A DNA stretch of 64,000 nt, from contig JAEVHH010000004.1 of assembly GCA_017607445.1 (NCBI GenBank), forward strand, positions 2,852,001 through 2,916,000. The letters are read 5' to 3'. The stretch is from Histoplasma ohiense. Its lineage: Eukaryota; Ascomycota; Eurotiomycetes; Onygenales; Ajellomycetaceae. The notes beneath the pieces are model-generated. The model did not search any database. It saw only the letters and a program-made list of their open reading frames with translations, and was not told the origin of the DNA. Position numbers and translations under genes: made by a program. Positions within the stretch are counted from its first letter, which is position 1; the number at the start of each line of letters is the position of its first letter. This document shows positions 37,059 to 48,402 of this stretch, in pieces.

Positions 37059-40000
37059 ATGGCTCCTTCCTCCAGGCCCGATGGCCATCTCAACCTCAAC
37101 TACCTTCCTGCTTCGCAACCAATGTCCGGCACCTCGACCGGAAGCTCGTCGCCGAATGAGCAGCCGGGATCAAATTCTATGAAATCCTCCTTTGGAAGTT
37201 CAAATGGGTTGAATAACGCTGGAGGACCTCTCGGAAATGCCAGGATCGGGGCTGGTTCCCCTTCTCATGACCTTGGCGCTCGTTTGTTCTCGAAGAGGTA
37301 AGGCTCTGTCTTCATTTTACATTAGTGCTTACCATTGCTCTGGCTAACATGGTTCTACTTTGTCACCGTCGTTTAATAATAGAGCTCGGGAGATTCAGGC
37401 TCAAGAAGGACTTGCTCCAAATATCTGGGGACCTCCAACTAGCGGCAACTCGACTCCACTTCGAGAGAACATCCCGGAATCCCCAAGTCAAGATGAATTC
37501 CCTGACTTGGTTTCTGCGCCAGAAGGCAATCTTACCAGTCCTGCTCGAAGAACGCGAGCAGGAACAGTTCCTTCCCGTTTTTCTCCAGTTGGCACGTTAA
37601 ATGGTGTTGGTGCCCAATCATTTACGTCAAAAACATCGAGGCCCACACCGTCAACAAGCCCGTTCCGACCCCCTGCGGTGGCAGGTATCGACTCCTCTAG
37701 CAGACCTTCGGGTGCTGGGAGCGGAAACAATACAGCCTTACTTTCACGCCTTCGTGCCGGGTCCATGCCACAACGTACAAGTGTGCTTGGAGGTTCGAAC
37801 CCTTTTGGCCCTTCTTTGTTTTCCACCAACTGGTCATCGGGGAGAGAGAGAGCAACTACTTTAACAAGTATCAGATCATCGGAGGGACCCACGTCACCGG
37901 CCCAGTCATCATTTTCAAGAGATGGTCTCGCGGACGCGGACGTTAAAACTTTAGACTACCTTGGTCTTGCTGAAACTCCACAGCAGGCCCGAGCACAACT
38001 TGTGCGCCCATCTGTCGACCAGCTCATGCAACAGCAACAGCAGCAGCAACAGCAACAGACATCCACTTTACCCCCGCTTCTTGCTGACCTGGTAATGATG
38101 AATAAAAATTCCAACCGCTTCCGCTCCTATTCTGTAAATGCGAAGGAGAAATATGCCGAAGATGACGAGGACCATTATGGGCTCCCGTATGCGGGTGTTC
38201 CGTCCGGGACATTAACACCTTCAGCTGCCGCAACTGCTGCCCAATTAGCCGCGACACAGGCACAAATTCATCAACACAATTTGGCGGTCCAGGCATTTGC
38301 CAATCATGCATCTGCGAGTCGTCCACGTGCCCGCACTGCTGGAGTTTTGGATACTCCTGCTCAGCGCTCATCGATCCGCAACTATCTAGCCACTCCATCT
38401 AGACTTGATAATAGCCTTAGCATTGCAGACCTACGGATTTCGGAGACAGCAGAATATGACGATCTCCCAGAAGCAGTTCAGATGTTGCAGTTGGGTGGCA
38501 TGCAAAGTTTGCGACAAGGCCAGGAGATCTTGGATGAAACTAATCTAGATGGTCCTACTCGAGCATTGTGGATTGGCAGCATTCCCGTCTCAACAACGGT
38601 GACTTCCCTTGACGCTATTTTCAATGTGTATGGCAAAATCGAGTCGACCAGGGTTCTGACCCACAAGAACTGCGGATTCGTGAATTTTGAACGAGTAGAA
38701 AGTGCGATTCAAGCTAAGTCCCTTCTGAATGGCAAAGAAATATTCCCAGGTGCTGGACCAGTACGGATCGGCTATGCGAAAGTGCCGGGGACATCTGGTA
38801 CCGGCACCCCTGGCCAAAACGGTGACCACCAATCGCCCACTCCTGACCCAACCTCCAGTGGCTTAGGTCGTGGTGGAAATAATCCGGATGTGCAAGATGG
38901 GACTTCAGGGACGGACACTGCAAATGGCCCTGGCCCTAATATACCGACTATTCCACAGTTGGCCGAATTGCAACCAGAAATGACACAGATCGTTGCCGAA
39001 TTTGATGCATCGGAAGGAGAGTGTCAAAGCATTACAGAGAGCATTCAGCGAGCTGTGGCCTTTAAGTCATTTGTGGACGAAATTCCTCCAATTCCAGAAC
39101 CAAGTCAAACTCGGGTCTATGATGCCCCTAGACTCCGGGATATTCGAAAGCGGATTGACAACGGCACGCTTGCAGTGAACGAAACCGAGGAGACAGCAAA
39201 CGGGATGCTTCCTGAAATCGCGGAATTGTCATCCGATTATCTTGGCAACACGGTTGTCCAAAAGTTATTTGAATACTGCTCAGAGCCCACCAAAGAAAAA
39301 ATGTTGGCTGAAATTGCTCCTCACCTTGCTGAGATTGGCGTACACAAGAATGGAACCTGGGCTGCACAGAAGATTATCGACGTTGCCAAGGACCCGAAGC
39401 AGAAACAGATGATTGTAGAGAGTCTTCGTCCGTACACTGTGCCACTTTTCTTAGATCAGTATGGCAATTACGTGCTGCAATGCTGTTTACGCTTTGGACC
39501 TCCATATACCGATTTTATCTTTGAATCTATGCTCAGTCGGATGTGGGAGATCGCCCAAGGCAGATTTGGTGCCCGCGCTATGAGGGCTTGCTTGGAGAGC
39601 CATCATACCACCAAAGATCAACAGCGAATGCTAGCTGCGGCTATTGCTCTTCACAGCGTCCAGTTGGCGACCAATGCAAATGGTGCGCTATTGCTTACTT
39701 GGTTTCTTGATACATGCACGTTTCCATGTCGACGTACTGTTCTTGCCCCTCGCCTAGTTCCCCATCTTGTCCATCTCTGTACCCACAAGGTTGCCTATTT
39801 GACGGTACTCAAGGTGATCAACCAAAGGAACGAACCGGAAGCTCGCGAAACAGTCCTCAAAGCTCTGTTCTACAGTCCTGGAGATGAAACTTTGGAACAA
39901 ATTCTCAGCGACCAGACTTCTGGTGCAACATTTATTTTTAAAGTTCTTACAACACCCTTCTTTGATGAGAGTATGCGCGCTGAAGTTGTTCAGACTGTCG

Positions 40001-40885
40001 CCAAAGTACTAACAAAATTGAAAACAACACCAAGCCAAGGTTATAAACGACTAATGGACGAAGTTGGGCTGTCCTCCCGGGGTGGAGGAAGCTCTCGGGA
40101 TAATCATCATTCTAGGGAGAACCAAAATGCCCATAATTCTAACAATGAAAAGAACCAACGGCGACCCTCATCATCTCGACAAGCAAATGCCAATAGTTAT
40201 ACTTCACAGTCACAACCAGAGAGACAATTCGGTGGACAGTTTGCCCCAGTCCTACAGCCCCAGTCCTTTGATTCTCCAACTGCCATGGCACGATCTATTT
40301 CGTCAGAGCAGAGCCTTCCTCCTTATGATGTTTACGGTATGACTGCAATGAATGGCGTCAACGGACTCATGAATTTATCTTCGATGAGCAACAACCCCGG
40401 CTTTCCCCAGGAGCCTATCCTCCCCATAAACCAACTCCAATACCAGACATTCCTCGCCTCCCAAACTCGTGGTATGCCCCCTGGTGGGTTTTATGCGCCG
40501 CAGATGGCAGGGGCGACCTTCAATGGCTTTCCATCGGCACCAACTGCTTTGGACAGCTTTCGGGTCTTGCAACCGCATTCATCACCTCTTTCTGGGCCTC
40601 CACCGCAAATAAGCTCAAGTCCAATGCTTCACCAACCCCCATTTGCCCCTCCTCAGTTCACCGCGGCTGTGAATAATACTCATATGTATTCTTCCTACCC
40701 ACAGCAGTCCTATCAATCTCATGCCATCCAGGTTCCACCACCTGGCGGACGCCGTGGACGTGTAAGTATTCATCTCGTTGCCCTTTGACCGAATGCACTC
40801 CATATTTTCCTTCTCCGTTTTGTTCCTATTTTCTCACCTAAACCTTGGATTAAGCTGACCTATATTTTTGTTTTGATAGAGATAA
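37059..40885 (+). CDS. RRM + Pumilio (PUF) RNA-binding protein, Jsn1/Puf1-like (3 exons)
   Basis: Exons 37059-37297, 37383-40761 and 40880-40885 give 1207 residues. The introns are 85 bp and 118 bp, and the last exon is only Arg plus the stop codon. PUF proteins bind 3' UTR elements and control decay, translation or localisation of mRNA. Visible parts: a disordered Ser/Gly-rich N terminus; a Q run near 297-306; a single RRM at about 472-547 (RALWIGSIP, CGFVNFE); and PUF repeats at about 690-960 with recognition helices such as DYLGNTVVQKLF, KNGTWAAQKII, QYGNYVLQCCL and RFGARAMRACL. The C terminus is Gln/Pro-rich. One RRM ahead of PUF repeats is the arrangement of yeast Jsn1/Puf1 and Puf2. The first junction (SK-R-AREIQ) is in frame. 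Confidence 0.92.
38028..38058 (+). repeat. CAG/CAA repeat encoding a glutamine tract
   Basis: Mixed CAG and CAA codons give about ten Gln within the Pumilio protein. Interruption by CAA reduces slippage. Confidence 0.9.
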
Positions 40886-42124
40886 TTAAAACAAAATTGT
40901 GCAAAAGGAAGAATCATATTGGGATTCTGTTGTCAAACTTCTGTTCCATTTTGTTTTCTAAACCATTTTTTTCATCTGTAAATTTTTTTAGTGCAAGAGA
41001 TCCCCCCTTTTCCTTTGACACATATGAGATGATTTGCAAAAGAGAAACCACATGGGAAATAGCTAGGAGTTCTCTCACCAACCCTTCCCCCCCGCGCTGG
41101 ATCGTTGAGGGGTTTAAGATGATCCGAGTCTGGAGAGGTTAAACGTTTTTTTTTCAAGAGTTCTCTTACAGTTGCCACATGCGCACCCTCGTCCATCCAA
41201 AAAGATATTAGTGTACGGTGTTACTGTGACTCCATTCCGCTTTATTTTCATTTGAGAGCATTGTCTTCTATCTTTGTGTATTTATCTATTCATCATCATT
41301 GTTGTTTCACTTTTGTTTTCTAAATACGCCTTTCTTCTTGCTTTAACTCCAAGATCAAAACCACAAATAATCAAATCCTTGGAGCAGTTTTCCTCTGAAG
41401 GTTATTTTTTTTATTTAAAAGATGTGACTCTTTTCTCTTTTACATTTCAATTTCATTATAAACTCAAAATTCAACTTTTACACTGTCTCTATTGTAGTTT
41501 AATTTTAGTTTATTTCTCAATCTTATATATCTACTATAGTTCAGAGAGAATCTGAGTTATTTAAACGTATTTATTTGACAGTAGATTTGACAGTAGATTT
41601 GAATTAATATCAGAGATAGACTGCTCTAATTATATTGAGTCAATGAAATGTAATTCAAAAATTCCTTAAGTAGTGTAAGCTTCAGAGCTTCTACTACTTT
41701 TAGTATGAAAAAATAACTAGTTAATCATAACCAATGTATCTCTTTCCATAAAAGAATTAATATCCTATCACTTCTCGCTGTATTTCTAGAGCCTCAATAA
41801 GACGATTACACCTGGTGAAGTCGATTTCGAGAACAGCTGTACAAACTCAAGCGTGCACCTCGCCCTAGGGAATAAATAGGCCAGGGTAAATGAAATCCAC
41901 CACCACAACCAACTGTTCTCCCAAGCTGCATCTTTCCTACGGTTTTCAAGCTGTCGTATTATGTTATTACAGTAACTGTGTTGAGTCTTCCAAGCCAGAA
42001 ATTTCCTTGGGCCTCCCCTAATTCGAGCCGGATTCCGACACAAGTAGCAACCTTCGCCATCACAGAGCTGCTCTGCTGCGGCAATGACAGCAAAATTTGA
42101 CTTGGCCTCCCTCAATTTCATAGA
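40886..42124. other. Convergent intergenic region with AT-rich island
   Basis: 1.24 kb between the stop codons of the Pumilio gene and the APH-like gene. The part from about 41250 to 41780 is clearly AT-richer than its surroundings and contains a 12-bp unit repeated in tandem. A minus-strand frame at 41786-42121 has no recognisable motif. Confidence 0.6.
41573..41602. repeat. Two and a half tandem 12-bp units (ATTTGACAGTAG)
   Basis: Direct tandem copies inside the AT-rich island between the Pumilio and APH-like genes. Confidence 0.85.
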
Positions 42125-43477
42125 CTATAACTCAAATACTTCATCAAATGTTTGGTGTTCATCCAACCTCCTTTCCACTTTCTGCTGCACTTTTGCCCTA
42201 ACAAAATCCTCCATTTGGTCCCGTTCATCTTGTGTCAAAAGGGAAAGCCGATCATCAAGAGATTTCAAAGGCCCAAAGTATCGCTCATCAAGAAACGTCC
42301 AATAGATCTCATCAAACATGAAGCTTTTTCTGGCTGCGAGACAAAACCAAAAGAGCCCATCTTCAATCGAGAGCGCCATCCTGTCTGATAGACGCTGTGA
42401 TTCCCTTAGACTGCCTTGGTGAATCTGCTCATCTTCATGGCCACGGAGTACCTCAAGGAATAGTTTGAGGCGAGGGCGGTATCGGTCCATGAAGTTGTTC
42501 AAGTCCCAAGCCTCTGGGCTTTCGAATAGGAGCCACCATGGAGCACTGTATGTAAATTCAGCGGGGGCGACATATGTATACTCCCAGTCAATGACACCAG
42601 TGATCTTCAAATCAGACTCCATTACAAGGACATTTGATGGGCGCAAATCGTCGCAGTAGAGGTGGTATCGGCCATGTTGAACTGTGACCCGCTGTGCTAT
42701 TTGCTGGAAAAGACAGCGAGCCACATATTTCTTCCGGCAGTCGTCCTCATTGATGATGGCATCATTGCGTTGATATTTGAGGTGCAAAAACTGTTGCTCT
42801 GCCAGTTGCTGGAAGTATCCAGAGGCACTTGCAAAGATGTGATTACAATCAACAAATTTGCTGGGAGGGAAATTTCCCACGCGTACAAGCTCATTCATGT
42901 TGAGAGTTAGAGGCCGCTTTGAAACCCTCCACTTCCCAGAGTCCCATTTCAAGCCTCCAATATACTTAAATACCGGCTTGGAGAGCTCTAGTACAATTTG
43001 AGCCATCCCAGAGAAAGCGATCTCCAAGTCTGACTTGGAAACATCAGGATTCAGGCCTGGTGCCAACACAGAAGAATCTCGGAGGCATCTAGAAAGCAAC
43101 GTGCCCTCAATGACGGTTGTGACAATGTAAGGACCACAGCCCCATTTTCCAGTTCCAAGGACAGTCGGGATGGGGATAGATGTGTGCCGAGCAATAAAGG
43201 ACATCACCAAGAGCTCATCACTAGTTTTTTCACAGCGGAAGCGACTTCGGCCCAGAATAGGAAACCTAACAATAACATGGAAACCATCATCAAAGGAGAC
43301 AGTACAGCACATATTGAATGAGCCAGTTGTGAAATCTGAAGCTCTAGTAGCTTGAAAACCAGGACGATGCTGAGTGGCAAGCTTGAGGGGCAAGGCTGGG
43401 GAGTTTTGCAAAAGAAGTTTCAACCAGCCGGCATATACCTTTTGCGACTTTTCCTCCGCCAACTGATCCCAATCCAT
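42125..43477 (-). CDS. APH-family (aminoglycoside phosphotransferase-like) kinase
   Basis: Single exon, 450 residues, intact. This is a kinase-fold phosphotransferase of the large fungal APH group, substrate unknown. Seen: an N-lobe with VIVRFP, whose Arg replaces the usual ATP-binding lysine region; the hinge-side segment PYIVTTVIEGTLL; the catalytic loop YCDDLRPSNVLV (C275-D276-D277-L278-R279-P280-S281-N282); and the metal-binding D297-W298-E299. The catalytic Asp (277) and Asn (282) are kept, but the His of the classic HGDLxPxN is Cys. This form recurs in fungal relatives as I recall them, so the enzyme may well be active. The start MDWDQLAEEKSQKVY fits the family. A decayed relative of a different APH subgroup lies at 56.2-57.0 kb. 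Confidence 0.88.
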   Translation of the reverse strand: MDWDQLAEEKSQKVYAGWLKLLLQNSPALPLKLATQHRPGFQATRASDFTTGSFNMCCTVSFDDGFHVIVRFPILGRSRFRCEKTSDELLVMSFIARHTSIPIPTVLGTGKWGCGPYIVTTVIEGTLLSRCLRDSSVLAPGLNPDVSKSDLEIAFSGMAQIVLELSKPVFKYIGGLKWDSGKWRVSKRPLTLNMNELVRVGNFPPSKFVDCNHIFASASGYFQQLAEQQFLHLKYQRNDAIINEDDCRKKYVARCLFQQIAQRVTVQHGRYHLYCDDLRPSNVLVMESDLKITGVIDWEYTYVAPAEFTYSAPWWLLFESPEAWDLNNFMDRYRPRLKLFLEVLRGHEDEQIHQGSLRESQRLSDRMALSIEDGLFWFCLAARKSFMFDEIYWTFLDERYFGPLKSLDDRLSLLTQDERDQMEDFVRAKVQQKVERRLDEHQTFDEVFEL

Positions 43478-44266
43478 CGTGAAGCAAGGATTCTGTCAAA
43501 AGGGGAACCTCACAACGTGGTAACTTCGGTATACCGGTGGGGAGTATTTGTCTTGCAGAGATTGGAATGAGTGAAATGGCGAGCTGCAAACGAGGTGAGC
43601 CTGAATAAAGGAACCCAGGTTTATATAACTAGGCGGGGGAGGACTTACTCAAATGTAGTCGCTTCGCCCAGCTCCCGATATTGAATATTAAATGCGCGAC
43701 AAACTTATCCTAAATCTATGAAGAGTCCTAGATTGAGCGCGGAATCCGTTTTGAAATAGTTTGGCGCCAAGTACAGTAACTAGTTACATAAGGAGGAGCA
43801 GGAGGAGGCCAACTTATTTGCCCATGTTTTATTCAATTCCTTCTTGCATACTCTCCCTCTGAGGATAGGATATTCTCCCCAAATGATTTGTGTTATCAAC
43901 CAGTTGATCTGGTTTTTAAGAAACTGTATTCTAACTCTTTTTCTTTTCGTGTCCGCTTAACATTGCTTTCCCCTGTGCATTTCAACCGTTGCCTCTTCGT
44001 ATCGGATTTCATATGGTAGTTACTAGTGGTTTCGTTTTTTGTGTTCAAACGTGTCCCAGCCCTTGTTTCTATCTGTTATCTTTTTTCTATATTATATTTC
44101 ACTTTTTGTCTCTATTTCAAATGTTTGTTAGGGTTTGGATAAACTTTCGTTTACTCTATCAAAATATCCATTTTTTCTTCTTGTTTTGTTTTGTTTTGAA
44201 CTACGTAGGCACTCTTTCACCCAGCCGTGACAGCGGATCTAGATCGATGGTGGTGGCAATTATATA
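43478..44266. other. Upstream region of the APH-like gene
   Basis: 789 bp. T-rich from 43.8 kb. An open frame at 43989-44282 (+) is hydrophobic and low in complexity, and I do not support it as a gene. Confidence 0.6.
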
Positions 44267-45227
44267 TTATTCCTCTGATTGACAGTTATGGTTAATTAGA
44301 TCGTTCCACTAAAACAAGGGAAAAAAAGGGTTATTAAAGAGAGATATAAACTAACTTGCGGATCCAATGGGGGAACGTAATCAACTTTATATCTTGACCA
44401 ACTATGCAACCGGCCAAGCAAAGAGGAGAAGAGCATCGCTTTGCCGGTCGATGAAAAGTGCAGTGTTACCGTGCGACACGTCTATATATATGTTTTGGTG
44501 CAATCAATTAGCTTATTTCGTTCTGGTTTCGGCATCGACTGCAGATGATAAGGGATATCTTTTCCTGATTAAATAAACAGAAGAACGAACAGGACAAAAA
44601 CAAAAGAGAAGCGACGGATTCAAGAGTTGATGGATACAGAAGAAAAAATCTTACATCTCCCACTTCCCAGACATCGACAATTCTCTCGAGGCCCGGGTCA
44701 ATACACTGTCCCACCAGCGCATGAAGGGAACCCATATCAACATCCATGTCGACATCTCTCACACAGAGGATTCCTGTACCATCTCCATCTTGAGTAGAAG
44801 CAGTACTTGTAAATTTTGTAGACGCAGCTCCGTGAATTCCTCCCCCTGCCCCTATGTGGTCTCCACCATATCCATTCTCGTACTTGTACTGCTGCGGAGA
44901 AGAAAGCGTCTGCTGCTGATTATTCTGCGGGCCGATGTAGCTTGCACATGAGCCAGTCCCCAGTGACGCACCATTGCTGAATTGGCTTTGTTGTTGTGGT
45001 TGTGGTTGTGGTTGTGGTTGTGGTTGTGGTTGATCATTATCGTGTTGCACAGGGTTCGATCTACACCCGTAAGGCGAGAGTGTTTCCCCATCTTTAACAG
45101 CCCATTTGCTCATTTCCAAACCTCCAGCACCGGATGCTTTGCCGACTTTATCGAAGGTGTCAACTAATAGCTGGTTTAAAGTGATGTTTTCATCCTGCTC
45201 GCGGAGAGGTTGCCGGGAAGGGTCCAT
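44267..45227 (-). CDS. Uncharacterised Gln/Pro-repeat protein (3-exon model)
   Basis: I do not recognise this protein. Exon 1 (45227-44655) encodes 191 residues and ends at a GTAAGA donor. The proposed exon 2 (44481-44356) and exon 3 (44308-44267) give 246 residues in total, and all junctions are phase 0. Intron 1 is 173 bp, with a GCTAAT branch-like site before ATATAG. Intron 2 is 47 bp (GTTAGT...TTTTAG), near the fungal minimum. The N terminus (LNQLLVDTFDKVGKASGAGG) looks folded. A Gln-Pro alternation (about residues 66-77) comes from a hexanucleotide repeat, followed by a Gln/Gly-rich linker. A conserved-looking helical segment (ALVGQCIDPGLERIVDVWEV) precedes the first donor. Exons 2 and 3 are my inference and could be replaced by read-through to a stop at 44508. 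Confidence 0.55.
44995..45031. repeat. (GGTTGT)n coding repeat
   Basis: About six hexamer units. On the minus strand they encode alternating Gln and Pro in the uncharacterised protein. Confidence 0.9.
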
Positions 45228-45969
45228 GGCGATATCAGTTTCGTTTTATGCCCCTGTTTTGATTGGCTCGTGTCGGTATGCATTTGTCGGGGTTTTGGGG
45301 GGCCTTCACTGTGACATACTCTCCATGGGGTGAGTTGAGAAGCGTTGGGGGATGGGACGGCTGGTGGGTGGATGATATGAAGAACTCGGTTGGAGGAGAG
45401 ACGACAATGAAAGATGGGAAAAATGGGCCGGGCTTGTCTTTCACGCAAGGCATCAAGTAGAGGAACGCTTGGTCCCGCAACCTCGAAACGCAGCTGGGCA
45501 ATCCATACCGCAGCGGAATAATCCAAGGCATTTAAGAAACAATCCTTATAACAAAAAGAAATAGGATTGCAAGAAGGGCGGTCAGAGCCTGCTCCTACCA
45601 TCAACCCGAAAAAGGGTCTTGGTCATAGTATCAAGTTTCAGCGGCAAAGAATCCGTTGTAAACAATTGCTCATTGAGCGGAAGTGTATCCTGAAAAAATC
45701 GAGCTATTCTATGCCTCAAAGAACGGAAAAGGGCCTGGTATCAAGATTGCAGAATTATCATAAACAAAAAAGAGGAAACGCCTCAAGATATATGCCATAT
45801 TTCACATGTGAGATGCCAGTGGGGATGGCGTCTCTCTAAGTTATTATCGTCATAACCCAGGAATGAAGAAGGTAACAATAACTGTTGAAACTTCAGTGAT
45901 GGTATAAAGTACAGGGATTTGGGAATGACAAGAAAATAGGAAGGGAAATGAAAACGCAATGGCTATAAT
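45228..45969. other. Region between Gln/Pro-repeat gene and CAP59-type gene
   Basis: 742 bp, upstream of one minus-strand gene and downstream of another. No further gene supported. Confidence 0.65.
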
Positions 45970-47610
45970 TTAATAGCCCGCTGGAACAGGAAGAGATTCC
46001 CAGTTCTTTTGCCCCTTACTGGGGTTAGCCACCATTACCTGCAGCCCGCGACGACCACAGAAACCTCCAGCCCCAGCCTTGCGTTTAACTATTTCGTAAG
46101 AACCCCCCTTTTCGCCGTTGGGAACCCAGACTTTTTCCTCCACGTCTGTTCCCGCTACTTCGGTCCGGCGGGGGTTGGGCCTAGGCATACCGGCAACAGC
46201 ATTTACGATAGAATGGGCCAAGGAATAGAGCCTTTCAAATCTTCGAGTGACACCAAGCCATGCCAAAGTTTGTGTGTCGTATGCAACTCGAACGTAAGGA
46301 TTCATGTATATGCCTGTATCGACGACTGGTTCGTTATTGGATTCATAAGGTGGTTTTTGGATATCTGCGTGGATCAGGCAGCATTCTGAAGCATCCCAGT
46401 AGAGGTCCGACTCTGCGCGGAACCTGGCTACCGAAGACGTGCGAGGCACCGGGTCATCATCCCTCCGTCCCTGCGCTTTACGTTGCCCGGGTTGTTCGGT
46501 TTTCCCCTGCTGGAAAAACCTTGCATCAAATGCGACCATTCCCCCCCAGCAACTCCTCACACGGACGGCGTCCTTTTGATCAAGCACATCGTGCCGGCTC
46601 TCAGCCTTCCCTGCATTAGAGAACCACGGGTAGAAAGGAACTCCCATCGAGAAACCCTCCAGGTCCCTCGTGGCAAAAGTATCATAAAATTTAAACGGGT
46701 TGATGAAATCAACAGCGCAGGCGGCACGGTACTGTGCGGTGCCGCTTTTGTCCATGTTTGTAGAGAAGAGGAGCTGGAGGGCGTCAATGGGATCGAAGAC
46801 AACATCATTGAGGTATAAGAGTTTATCAAACCGATCGCTAGCCGGATCATCGAGGGGGCGGAGTGCTCGGTTTCGCGCCTCAGCTAGATAGGCTATCCGT
46901 TTTATGCGCTCCGAGCCGTCTGGCAGTGTGATATGAGACACAGAATTTACATCCATCCGCTCCTCGTAAACGATTGACCGCTGGCATTTGATTTTGTCTT
47001 CAAACTCCCTGAGTGCGGCTTCGCCCTCCAATCCACTGTTGCTCTCATATATGCTTAAGAATACGTTATCATCCCCCAATAACCTGATAAGCTCAAGAAT
47101 ATTTTCTCCCCATCTCCCCCGTGCAAGCGCGCCATCTCTATCGTATAAGCTGGCTGCAACGAACACCTTTTCGTTTCGCGGGTTCCCCCTGCCTAGGGAC
47201 TGTGAATTCAATACGGTATGTCGGAGGGAATTGTAATGGGCGGGAGGATGTGTATAGGAAGGGCGGATGATAAACGTGAGGAGCGCGAGGGCAGATATTA
47301 TTCCGCAGGACGCGAAACAAATAAAACAGAGCCGGCGTAAGGTAAGACGACGGCGAAACGTAGAATGCTTGCTTTTCTTCCAGGAAGTTTGTCCTGGTCG
47401 GCGACCTCGAGGGGGATACTGTTGTCCGGTGAAGGGGAGGAGAGAACGTAATCGGGATATCAGAGAAGCGGCTTGCTGTGGGTAGCTGTGGCTGGATATA
47501 GGATGAGGAGATTCGAAATCGGCAGCGTCCAGATCTAAGCTATCTCGAGACTCGAGGGACGGGCGGTTGAGGAGTTCATACTCATCTGGATGAAGCGGTC
47601 GTGAAGACAT
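45970..47610 (-). CDS. CAP59/CMT1-type glycosyltransferase (GT69-like), type II membrane protein
   Basis: Single exon, 546 residues from the preferred start. The family includes cryptococcal Cap59 and the alpha-1,3-mannosyltransferase Cmt1, which act in the Golgi on surface glycans. Seen: a short cytosolic N terminus with basic residues, and one membrane segment at about 95-117 (LCFICFASCGIISALALLTFII). The luminal domain then has family blocks KVFVAASLYDRDGAL, DNVFLSIYESNSG and AYLAEARNRALRPL. The donor-site region is KLLYLNDVVFDPIDALQLL, followed by AACAVDFINPFKFYDTF and SCWGGMVAFDA. The frame is open upstream to 47718, but the start at 47610 (MSSRPLHPDEYELLNRP) is preferred. The 36 residues before it do not look conserved, and a 36-residue cytosolic extension rich in Cys and His is unlikely. 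The sugar donor and acceptor are unknown. Confidence 0.9.
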   Translation of the reverse strand: MSSRPLHPDEYELLNRPSLESRDSLDLDAADFESPHPISSHSYPQQAASLISRLRSLLPFTGQQYPPRGRRPGQTSWKKSKHSTFRRRLTLRRLCFICFASCGIISALALLTFIIRPSYTHPPAHYNSLRHTVLNSQSLGRGNPRNEKVFVAASLYDRDGALARGRWGENILELIRLLGDDNVFLSIYESNSGLEGEAALREFEDKIKCQRSIVYEERMDVNSVSHITLPDGSERIKRIAYLAEARNRALRPLDDPASDRFDKLLYLNDVVFDPIDALQLLFSTNMDKSGTAQYRAACAVDFINPFKFYDTFATRDLEGFSMGVPFYPWFSNAGKAESRHDVLDQKDAVRVRSCWGGMVAFDARFFQQGKTEQPGQRKAQGRRDDDPVPRTSSVARFRAESDLYWDASECCLIHADIQKPPYESNNEPVVDTGIYMNPYVRVAYDTQTLAWLGVTRRFERLYSLAHSIVNAVAGMPRPNPRRTEVAGTDVEEKVWVPNGEKGGSYEIVKRKAGAGGFCGRRGLQVMVANPSKGQKNWESLPVPAGY

Positions 47611-48402
47611 TGCTATGTGCGTGGGACGGCATAGATGTCTAGACATCCAGCGTGTTGACGAAATATTTGCAAGCGTTAGTTCGCCCAGGCAGCAGGAATC
47701 ATAAATATGCGGAGACAATTTACCGCAGAAACCATCGATCGCCCAAATTTTCTATGTTTTCTTTTTCGATGTATAGCACTTATGAATTTCGTGGAAGTGG
47801 AGCCTTTGCGAATCACTTCGGACTTGGTCAGATAAATAACGAGAATCGCCCTTTCTCTGAGTCTCACAAAGCTTACCGTCGGGCCCTGATTTTCGCATTG
47901 TACTGTAACTCTATCCCAACTCCTGAATAATGCTAAACAATCATGAGTACAATAAGTTGAACTACCTTTCATACTGGATCAGAATTGCCCTTGACCTTAC
48001 AGATGCATGGACTACATCAGCCTCCAACTGTGCCGTCCTTCGCCTAGTGTCTTAGGATGTAGATTTCCTGGTAGTTCGAGCATTTTCCTGCCAAAGTCGT
48101 ATAGCTACCCCATATGGAGGTCTATCCCAGCTATGCCCAGACATCCGACAAGGAGGGCATGAAGGGCACGAACACATTACGAGTGTAACAGGTTTGTGGG
48201 TCCTAGACAAGACAATCTCCAAATGAACCTCTCGAGTCTCGACAGGTTCATGAATAATTTGAATTGGCTATAATACATACTCCAGAGGGCCTGCATCCCG
48301 CCGAGCCGTGCCATCGCCATTAATTAACCCCGCTCGATATAATCCCAATTACCATCCCAGGATAAGCCCCAAATAAACCCCCAAGAACCAAAGACAAACA
48401 AC
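47611..48402. other. Divergent promoter region (CAP59-type / DUF1349 genes)
   Basis: 792 bp between two start codons facing away from each other. No third gene seen. Confidence 0.7.

Noticed and set aside
37791..37801. GGTTCGAACCC word resembling a tRNA B box
   Set aside because: It lies within Pumilio coding sequence with no matching A box or cloverleaf. Similar words elsewhere in the window also lack tRNA structure.
41786..42121. 111-codon minus-strand frame downstream of the APH-like gene
   Set aside because: Has a few Cys residues but no motif. It starts just beyond the stop of a complete APH protein and does not extend it.
47611..47718. 36-residue N-terminal extension of the CAP59-type protein
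   Set aside because: The sequence is not family-like. The next ATG gives a typical short cytosolic tail before the membrane segment.
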